Assembly (NCBI RefSeq): GCF_019279795.1 | Contig: NC_056726.1 | Coordinates: 1,012,540,776 to 1,012,604,775, forward strand | Origin: Protopterus annectens | Lineage: Eukaryota; Chordata; Ceratodontiformes; Protopteridae | DNA: 64,000 nt | Direction of reading: 5' to 3' | In this document: one piece after another, positions 56,741 through 64,000 of the stretch | Layout of the letters: each line of letters starts with the position of its first letter | Position numbering within the stretch: the stretch's first letter is position 1 | Notes under the pieces: model-generated | Database searches by the model: none | What the model was told of the DNA's origin: nothing | What the model saw: only the letters and a program-made list of their open reading frames with translations | Position numbers and translations under genes: made by a program

Positions 56741-58130
56741 TTAGCTATGTTTGCTAATGATACATTTTCTCCTTTTGCTGCACTCCAAATGAGGTATCTT
56801 CCATTTTGGCTGATAAGTTCTTCCTTGTGGAGGGTCTGCGAGCCTCCTCCAGGATAATTTAACCCTCTGAGATAGTTCTGGGTTATTTTGTTTCATGTAA
56901 GATTCCAAGCAGCTAGCTGCAGTGTTTTCAAGTTTGGATGCAGGATCTTGAAGTTGTTCTGTGTTAGCAGAGGAACTAGAGGTAGAGGCCATGCCTGTGT
57001 GCCAGTCTGGAGCTATCAGTATGATCCTTGGTGCTCTTTCTTGATCTTCAGTAGCACTTTGTGCATCAAAGGTAGAGGTGGGAATGCATATGCTGTTAGG
57101 TTTTCCCAACTGAAGGATAGGAGTCCACCTTCCAAGCACGTGGTGGTATGTCCTTGTGCAGAATTTTCTCAATTGGTGGTTGTGTGGGGATGCGAACAGG
57201 TCTATTTCTGTAGCCCCCATTTCTCTGTAATGGTTCTGAAGATGTCCGGATGCAGCATCCATTCGTGGGCATCTGTGGTAGTTCTGCTTAATGTGTCTGC
57301 TAATATATTTTCCATTACCATCCGCATAGAGGATATGAATGTGTGCCTCCCTGCTTGTTGATATACCACATAACTGTGGCGTTGTCCGTCCTTATCAGCA
57401 AATGAGTCTGAATGTCTGAATTGCCTGTTTCACTGCCAGTATCTCCTTTTGATTTATGTGTAGGTTCAGCTGGTCTTGTGTCCATAGGCCTGGCTGTGGA
57501 AAGGCATTCCTTTGTTCAACTGACAGGCCTGCTCATATGCAGTCTGGCATGTGGGATCAATATTATGCAGGATGCCATGTAACCCAGGGCTTGCAGGATT
57601 TTCCTTGCTGTAAGCTGTTTCTGCGCTTGTTAAAGCCTTGAAGTAGAGTGTAGTTGCTTTTTTTTTGCTTCTGCTGTGAAATGCCATTTTTGATGTGTCC
57701 AGTTCTGCACCCAAGAATGTGATCCTTTGTGATGGTACCAGCCAGCCTTTTTTTTTTATTGACTGTGTATCCTCTGGCCTGTAGTAGGTGAATAACCTTT
57801 TCCAAATCTTTTGATGTTGTGTTGGTTGTGTAGCAGGCAGTCGGTCAGGTATGGATTGAATTCCCTGGAGCCTGCAATTGAATGCAATGAGAGCAGCCAC
57901 CATTGCCAGGCATTTCATGAATACTCTGGATGCAAGAAGGGCAATGCTGCAATGCTGAGATAATGGCAATCTGGTCGAATAGGGACGCAGGGTATGCCTC
58001 CTTGAGATAGAGTCTCAGCCAAGCCTCCCTCCTTGCCCAGCAGAAGAAAGTGCTGTAGGTCAGGTCAATTTTTTGAATTTGGGAACAATGAGATATGTGT
58101 TGAGACGTCAGAGAATGGCCCTCCATTGAT
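56741..58130 (-). pseudogene. DIRS RNase H/RT remnant
   Basis: The minus-strand frame at 56741-57262 has MGATEIDLFASPHNHQLRKF and ILIAPDWHTGMAS, matching the post-RNase H block of the first DIRS. 57466-57969 has ITFLGAELDTSKMAF and a C-terminal RT thumb-like part. 57845-58126 has YLKEAYPAS. The YLDD region is not recognisable. Confidence 0.75.
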
Positions 58131-59380
58131 TTTCTTTTCTTGGCACCAGGAAAAGTCTGGAATAAAAATCCTTGTCCTTGTTCCCATAGGTACCTCTTTT
58201 TCTCTCTCTCAGTAAGTAGTGTGGTTGATTTGATTTCCTAGAAGCGTTTGTCTTTTGGTGTGGTAGGTTTGGCATTCCTCTCTCCTTTGTAGTGGTAAAA
58301 GAAGTGAAACCCTTAACCCTCTTGTCTGTGTGTCTAATCCATTTGTCTTGAAAATAAGGCTAGCTTTCCACCTAAGGGTGCTTTCAGTTTGTTGGTGGCG
58401 GTATCAGAGCCAGCCAAGTCACTGTGACTGTGTCCTGTGGTAGGTGGTGATCTGAGGGAGTACTTCTACTTCTCTGGGGGTGCCCTGCCACTGAACTCCC
58501 GGACCTCTGGATGACCTCTGGATCTGATCTCTTGTGCTTATTGCCTATTCTCTGTGAGGCCAATTTCTACTAAACCTAGGAGGCTGGACCTGAAACCAAA
58601 CAAACTGAGTTTCTCCATGGGGAGCATCTAGGAGCTGACTTTACATGGTCTGGTAAGATGCTCTTTTTACCATGCATGCCTTCTGATCACTGTACCCCAG
58701 TCATAGCTGATCTAAAGAGGCCAGTGCCAGTGCATCATAGCCGCATTTCAAGGAATGATTACTGACCTGTAAGTGTTATGTACCAAATCCTGCAGGGAGT
58801 CTATAGGTATAGGGGAGGGATAGTTTTATTTTATATAACTGATCTAACAAAATGAATCTGACGAATCATGTGGGACTAGCAGCCCTAAGAGCAAGCCCGA
58901 AGAGCACTTTTAGTATAACTCTTCTCTTCTCTAATGCTCTAGATTTTCAGATACAAGCATCATTGAATGCATCATCCACAACTGTTAGTACTGAGGAAAT
59001 GGCTAAAGGCTATGCTGTGGCAAAAAAAGGTCCTGACCAAAGAAAATTCCTCAGGAGGAGAGGCAGAAGGAAAGTGATTTGAGTTGCCTGAATCATCAGA
59101 AGAATACTGTAGAAACTGAAATTTCAGTAGCAGATTCCACCATGCTGTGTGAGGCCCTCTGGGCAGGAGAAAATGCTCGCCGGAAGGAAGAAGGAAGGAC
59201 CTCGGACTCGGTTGAAACGAGACACTCATGGTTTTAACTTTAACCGCGGTTTCAAAAACCCATGCCGCTGAAGTCGGTCCTTTTCGTCCTTTTTTTTTGC
59301 TAATTGCTATTAAGGAAGGTCTCTCTTGTTTGCAAGCAAAAACCAAAAAACAAAAAAAAAACCTCAAACTCCCTAAAGTG
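58131..59380 (-). pseudogene. DIRS 5' region, degraded gag
   Basis: By position this should hold gag and the RT start, but only weak matches exist and no zinc-binding cluster is clear. The 131-codon minus frame at 58972-59367 has no recognisable domain. Confidence 0.45.
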
Positions 59381-59715
59381 TGCCAATTTTGAAGGGAAGG
59401 AAGTTGAAGGCAAGCTAGACTGCCGCTAACGTCGTGGTTCGCAAGCTAAGCAAGAAAGGCAGTAGGGGGAAGTGGAATGAGGTATTTTATTTATTTTGTA
59501 TTTGTTTTATTTACTATGTCTATCCATGACATTTAAAAGAAAAGAAAAGTACCCAGCCGGGTACTTCTTTTAAGTAGAAATCTTTCTTAGTAGAAATCTC
59601 TGACCCGACGCAGCTTCTGCTTCGGGGCTGCTGCTGCCAGAACGAAAGAAAAGAAAGACTGCAGCAATGAAAATTATACATTTGTTAGGACTGCAGATGC
59701 ATCCTTGAAGGACAT

Positions 59716-61725
59716 CCATTGTGAAAAGCTTTTCAAAAGCAAACTTCACACTTCTCAAGACCGAAGTGGAAAGTTTCAAAGCCCCCCTTGCTACAGGATA
59801 ATGCTATCCAATCCACAGAATCCTTTACAAGTGCATTATATGATCATCTACAGGGATCATGGATGGAGCCATCCCAAGTAAAACCAAGACTCACTCCTCT
59901 AAAAAGAGGAAACCAGTCTGGTGGTCCCCGGCCATAAATAAGTTATACAACAGAAGGAGGAAACTACTATATGATAGAGCAAAATTCCAAAAAGGAAAGG
60001 CATCACTGATCATTATTAGCAAAAAACTACGATCGCTCATAAAATCATTCAAAGCCAGTTTCTAAAGAAGAATTGCCAAGAAATCTAAAGATAACCACAA
60101 AGCCTTCTTTAGCTATATCAAACACTTAGGTGGCAACTCTCAGATATGCTTTGAGCTACTGCAAAATTGCAAAAAATGCACTGAACCAACTGACATTGCC
60201 AACATCCTGGCAGACAAGTTTAGTGCAAATTTCACCCCCCACCCCCAAAAGGGCCTGTGTCCATCCCAGAAGAATGCAGAGCCCCAGACATCATGGACAT
60301 GCAGGTAAAAATAGCCCTCTCCAAAGCTAAGAACACAGCATCAATGGGACCTGATGGTGTCCCAGGCTACGTCTTACACGAGCTCCAAAAGGAACTAAAC
60401 CCTCACCTAAATTCACTGTTCAGACTCAGCCTTACCACAGACTATGTACCCAAAGAATGGCGTACAGCAGCAGTCATCCCGCTCCACAAAGGTGGTGCCA
60501 CAACAGAACCTGGGAACTATCGCCCTATAAGCCTGACCAGCCTGGTCTGCAAAGCTATGGAGCAAATTATCATGGCACTCATAAACAGAGACATTGGGAA
60601 CCTCCAGATACTGGATCCTACCCAATTTGGCTTTGTTAAAGGCAGATCCTGCCTCCTAAACCTAGTTGACTTCTTTGAAACAGTTACCAAGGCCATAGAT
60701 GAAGGGAAGGTAGTTCACACAGCCTACCTGGACCTCACTAAGGCCTTCGACACCATTCCCCACTCTGGCATCATAGACAAGCTTACCAGCTTGAACATTA
60801 ACCCCTATGTCATGAGATGGGTGGCCAACTGGCTCATGGATAGAACACACATGGTCAGAGTTGCGGGTGCCATGTCCGACTCTAAACCAGTCACAAGTGG
60901 CATCACACAGGTCTCGGACCCCTCCTGTTCAGTATATACTTCTCTGAGGTACAGGCAAGCACGGGAGGACTATAACTGACCAAGTTCACAGATGACTGCA
61001 AACTGGGGGCCATAATCAACTCTCTGGCTGACACAGACATCCTCCATAAGGGTCTTACAGAGACAGATACCGGGTGTCAAAACCATGGCCTGTAGCTGAA
61101 TGCCAAAAAATGCATAGTCATCCCCTTTGGAAAAAACAAAGTGCCAACGAATTACCACATAGGTGGTAATCCACTAGGTACGGAAAATGTAATTAAGGAC
61201 CTGGGGACCTAGGTAGATAGTAACCTTTCCTTGATAATCACATTGGCAAAGTGGTTAGATATTCCTTCTATGTAGCCCACCTAATCACGAAAGGGTTCAC
61301 CTCTAGATCAAGAGAGGTCATTGTGCCCCTCTACTCATCACTCATTAAGCCAATAATAGAGTACAATGCCCCATTTAGTATGTACCTTAATTTGCAGATG
61401 CAACAGCTGGTAAGACCACAGAAGTACCTCATCAAGAGGATCATGGGCCTCAAAGAGATGCCCTATGCAGCTTGACTAAAGAAACTCCAGCTCTACTTGG
61501 TTGCTTACTGCCTGCTCAGAGGTGATCTATGCCTGATGTATAAGGCCATGTCCAACCCGGAATTAATGGACATGCTCCACCTCAAGAAAAACAAATCTCT
61601 TAGAGCCACACAATCCAGTGAATTAAACCTCAGCAAAGCAATAAACAGGACGTGCTGGAGGGAAAGATTCATGTCCCAGAGACTTCCCTCGCTCTGGAAT
61701 AGAATCCCAGTTGATGTTAGGTAGA
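59716..61725 (+). pseudogene. CR1 ORF2 remains of copy B, right part
   Basis: Resumes at the endonuclease-RT linker (FSKANFTLLKTEVE), then KKRKPVWWSPAINKLYNRRRKLL, the long frame 60257-60979 (VIPLHKGGATTEPGNYRPIS, KDIGN-type block, TAYLDLTKAFDTIPHSG), a damaged VPQGS region (ITQVSDPS) and FTDD. The C-terminal LYSSLIKPIIEYNAPF and TCWRERFMSQRLPSLWN follow. Non-functional. Confidence 0.83.
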
Positions 61726-62255
61726 GCCCCTCGCAGACTCTCTTCAAGAGGAATCTTGACGAGTGGATGGGAAATTGTAAATTTAGCTCTGGGATCACTT
61801 CAGTGGCCTGCTAGACAGAGGCCCAGGAAACTAATTTAAAAGGGAGGCGAAAGCCAACACATTCTGGCTAGACTTATAAATGCCCTTGGGCAGATAGCCT
61901 AGTACCTACTTATGAACCTATGAACCTACACACTCTAGGGACCTAAACCTTGTCACCCCAATAAACAGAACATGCTGGAGGGATAGATTCCGGTCCCAGA
62001 GACTTCACATACTCCAGAATAAACTACCTGTCTATATGAAACAAAGCTCCTCATTAGCACTCTTCAAGAAAAATCTTGATGAGTGGATGGAAAATAGGAA
62101 ATACACCCCGGGGATCACTTCTGTGTCTCTGCATGACAGTGGCACAGGAAAATAACTTTCTTGGGTGGCGTAAGCCAGGGAACCTTGTTGGCTAGGCTTA
62201 CGTAGGCCCTTGGGCCGATAGCCTAGTACCTACCTATGAACCTATGAACTTATGG

Positions 62256-62600
62256 ATGGAGTCAACACTTGAAATGCAGCAGTTAGTTTCACTGAAGTTT
62301 GTGAATAAAACCCTTAAAGGCAGCAGTGTCTAACAAACCACTGTATATAATCCTTAAAACTTCCAATTAAAGAATCAAATGGCAGAGTGACCAAAAAGGG
62401 CACATCAGGCCTGTGCATCATCCGAAGCTTACAGTCATTCTAGTAGTTTACACCAAATTATTTGTGAAAATCTGTGGGGCCATTGAAGATGAAGTAACTT
62501 CAAGTTCTCCAACTAGCTTCAGCTGTGTACTTTTCCGTGAAATAACTCTTGGAAAGTGAATGAAATAAGGAGAAGAAAGTTAAATCTTTAAAAAGGACCA
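62256..62600. other. Unrecognised sequence after the nest
   Basis: No repeat family or coding signature recognised. Confidence 0.4.
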
Positions 62601-62980
62601 AGCAGCAGCTCCTGCATGCACTAAATCAGGGACCAAGCAGCAGCTCCTGCATGTGCTAAATCAGGGACCAAGCAGCAGCTCCTGCATGTGCTAAATCAGG
62701 GACCAAGCAGCAGCTCCTGCATGCACTAAATCAGGGACCAAGCAGCAGCTCCTGCATGCACTAAATCAGGGACCAAGCAGCAGCTCCTGCATGTGCTAAA
62801 TCAGGGACCAAGCAGCAGCTCCTGCATGTGCTAAATCAGGGACCAAGCAGCAGCTCCTGCATGTGCTAAATCAGGGACCAAGCAGCAGCTCCTGCATGTG
62901 CTAAATCAGGGACCAAGCAGCAGCTCCTGCATGTGCTAAATCAGGGACCAAGCAGCATCTCCTGCATGTGCTAAATCAGG
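62601..62980. repeat. 35-bp minisatellite, about 10-11 units
   Basis: The unit is 'agggaccaagcagcagctcc' plus 'tgcatgtgctaaatc'. Two unit types differ at 'tgcatgtg' versus 'tgcatgca'. One unit has 'agcatctcc'. Confidence 0.96.
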
Positions 62981-63052
62981 AGGTTTCAGAGCAAATCCAG
63001 AAAGAGAAGTGAATTCTGCTAAAGAACGCTCAGCAGAACAAAAAAACAATGT

Positions 63053-63211
63053 AAATATTGGAAGAGCGTTGCACCACAGGTATTAGTATTTCATCTGAAT
63101 ATTCAAAACTTGCTAAACAACCAAAATGGCATTTTGGTTGTTTAGCAAGTTTTGAATACTCCGATGAAATACTAATACTAATACCTGTGATGCAATGCTC
63201 TTCCAATATTT
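63053..63211. repeat. Near-perfect hairpin of about 160 bp
   Basis: Arms of about 77 nt (63053-63126 and 63127-63211) pair with only a few bulges and almost no loop, at 'ccaaaatggcattttgg'. A 14-bp direct repeat 'gaggtttcagagca' flanks it at 62980-62993 and 63214-63227. Likely a small foldback element or templated inversion. Confidence 0.85.
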
Positions 63212-63227
63212 ATGAGGTTTCAGAGCA

Positions 63228-64000
63228 GAGGGCAAGACATCAGAGTGAAAAAAGTGAAACTCAAAGGCTGGGGCTGACACTCACGCAGTGATTTCCTTTC
63301 TTTCATTTGGCCGGTTAGGATAATACAGCAATGCAGAGTGTGAAATTAAATTCTGTGTTGGGTCCCAGATGTGTAATTTCTAAAGCAGGAATATATTTTC
63401 TAGAGAGAATTTGTTAGACTCTTTAATCAGTCTTTTATCACAGATTAATGTACAAGGCTGCAGCGTAAGCAGATGACAAATGTAAAATACATTAAGGGAG
63501 TTAAAAATAAACATGTGTCTATTATAATATTATTTACTCAGTTCTGGAAGAAATTAGGTAATTATACCAAACTACTTTTATTAGTAGCACCAAAATCAAG
63601 TCAGGAATGTATGTGAGAATTTATGTTTGATAAATCCACCTAGACAGTCAAGACTCATCTTGAGGGACAAGGTCTGTCATTATGGCATCTTTTTGGCCTG
63701 GAGAGATAAAGCCCTGACTACTGCCCTGATGACCTAGGTTTGAACACCTGCCTGGGTGGGGAAGGAGCCAGCTGGAGGTGGTGGGAGTGAACAACCAATG
63801 CCAGCTTACCTATCAAGATGGGACAGTGGTCCTTCATTTTCCCTCTGAGTAGGGTCTTGACAAGATGATGGTGGCCACTCCTACTGCATTTTTTAAATAT
63901 GACATGTCTTTTTAATTTAGTGGTAAAGTTATATTTTCTCTGTTTGGTTCTTCTGTTGCTTCTGCAAGCACTGGTATTTGTTCCCTCGATTTTTTGGCAT
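63228..64000. other. Unrecognised sequence
   Basis: No repeat family, RNA gene or coding signature recognised. Confidence 0.4.

Larger units (their letters stand above)
55443..59715 (-). mobile_element. DIRS retrotransposon (second copy), internally degraded
   Basis: In + coordinates the right end is at 55443 ('agtacagttttgtacctacc') and the left end is at about 59715 ('...gcatccttgaaggacat'). The internal complementary region at about 55818-55907 joins the complements of both ends ('actgtact|atgtcc'). Between lie remnants of recombinase, RNase H/RT and a poorly preserved gag. Removing it restores the interrupted CR1 reading frame with no target duplication. Confidence 0.88.
54926..61927 (+). 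mobile_element. CR1-like LINE (B) inserted in A
   Basis: 5'-truncated in the endonuclease. It runs from 54926 (GGGLSIFIKDTHTSRLVAQH) to the position coding TPPPVKE at 55442, is interrupted by a DIRS, and resumes at 59716 in the same frame. RT and 3' UTR follow to the tail 'tgaacctatgaacct' at 61927. Residues present: GDFNYPNIDWEN and SDHKVIT in the endonuclease; SMGPDGVPGYVLHELQ and AYLDLTKAFDTIPHSG in RT. Several stops near 60066, 60978 and 61475. Confidence 0.88.
51728..62255 (+). mobile_element. Outer CR1-like LINE (A) of a four-element nest
   Basis: Segments of one copy are found at 51728-51880 (endonuclease C-terminus, TPPPLRK), 53081-54925 (linker and RT) and 61928-62255 (ORF2 end and 3' UTR, ending cctatgaacctatgaac). 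At the first break the reading ...AEV/VNF... continues without gain or loss. At the second break 'caagct' joins 'acacactctaggg' in frame. The two gaps hold elements C and B. Frame changes near 53340, 53670 and 54535 show A is dead. Confidence 0.88.

Noticed and set aside
63690..63780. Possible tRNA-derived SINE
   Set aside because: A B-box-like 'aggtttgaacacc' is present but no A box at the right distance.

Overview
The window looks like repeat-dense, non-coding DNA from a large vertebrate genome. Caecilian, salamander or lungfish-type genomes fit best; this is inference from the mix of CR1-like and L2-like LINEs, DIRS retrotransposons, a Tc1 and a Harbinger transposon, tRNA-derived SINEs, long dinucleotide runs and many minisatellites. 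I found no convincing host protein-coding gene, rRNA or functional tRNA, and no prokaryotic operon. Essentially every long open frame belongs to a mobile element, and nearly all of them are broken.

Layout. 1-2.1 kb: fragments of an L2-like LINE 3' end, with a 250-bp direct duplication enclosing an element that carries a hammerhead-like motif. 2.6-4.1 kb: a diverged copy of a 'hairpin-chain' element with a CR1 3' fragment inserted in it. 4.3-5.6 kb: an L2-like LINE on the minus strand. 5.6-13.5 kb: a Tc1 transposon whose transposase is split by one CR1 (6801-8363, which itself hosts a tRNA-derived SINE) and whose far end is split by a full-length CR1 (8754-13431, minus). The full-length CR1 has an intact ORF1 (zinc-finger-like plus SGNH esterase) and a nearly intact ORF2 (endonuclease plus reverse transcriptase). 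13.5-14.4 kb: (TA)n, a foldback element, then (CA)n. 14.5-19.9 kb: a complete DIRS retrotransposon with inverted termini, an internal complementary region, gag, RT/RNase H and tyrosine recombinase. 20.1-22.4 kb: an L2 fragment, the best hairpin-chain element, and microsatellites. 23.5-25.7 kb: a 36-bp satellite of about 61 units. 26-30.7 kb: mostly unrecognised sequence with a 38-bp minisatellite and a hairpin. 30.7-38.3 kb: CR1 copies in plus orientation in which 32-bp and 50-bp minisatellites have grown out of the element's own coding sequence. 38.3-40.9 kb: an L2-like LINE. 41-43.7 kb: old CR1 copies. 43.8-46.3 kb: a second hammerhead-like element and a Harbinger transposase. 47.7-51.7 kb: old CR1 copies. 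51.7-62.3 kb: a four-element nest (CR1 inside CR1, with a DIRS inside the inner CR1). 62.6-63.2 kb: a 35-bp minisatellite and a 160-bp hairpin. The rest is unrecognised.

How the parts interact. The CR1 family supplies the retrotransposition machinery. Its 3' end is an 8-bp repeat (CCTATGAA-type), and a tRNA-headed SINE in the window carries the same tail, so the SINE probably borrows the CR1 machinery. The most notable signals are the chain of consecutive hairpins (20918-21655, second copy around 2575-4100), two hammerhead-like motifs whose stems differ in sequence but keep pairing (1712-1754 and 43767-43810), and the repeated growth of minisatellites from CR1 coding sequence.
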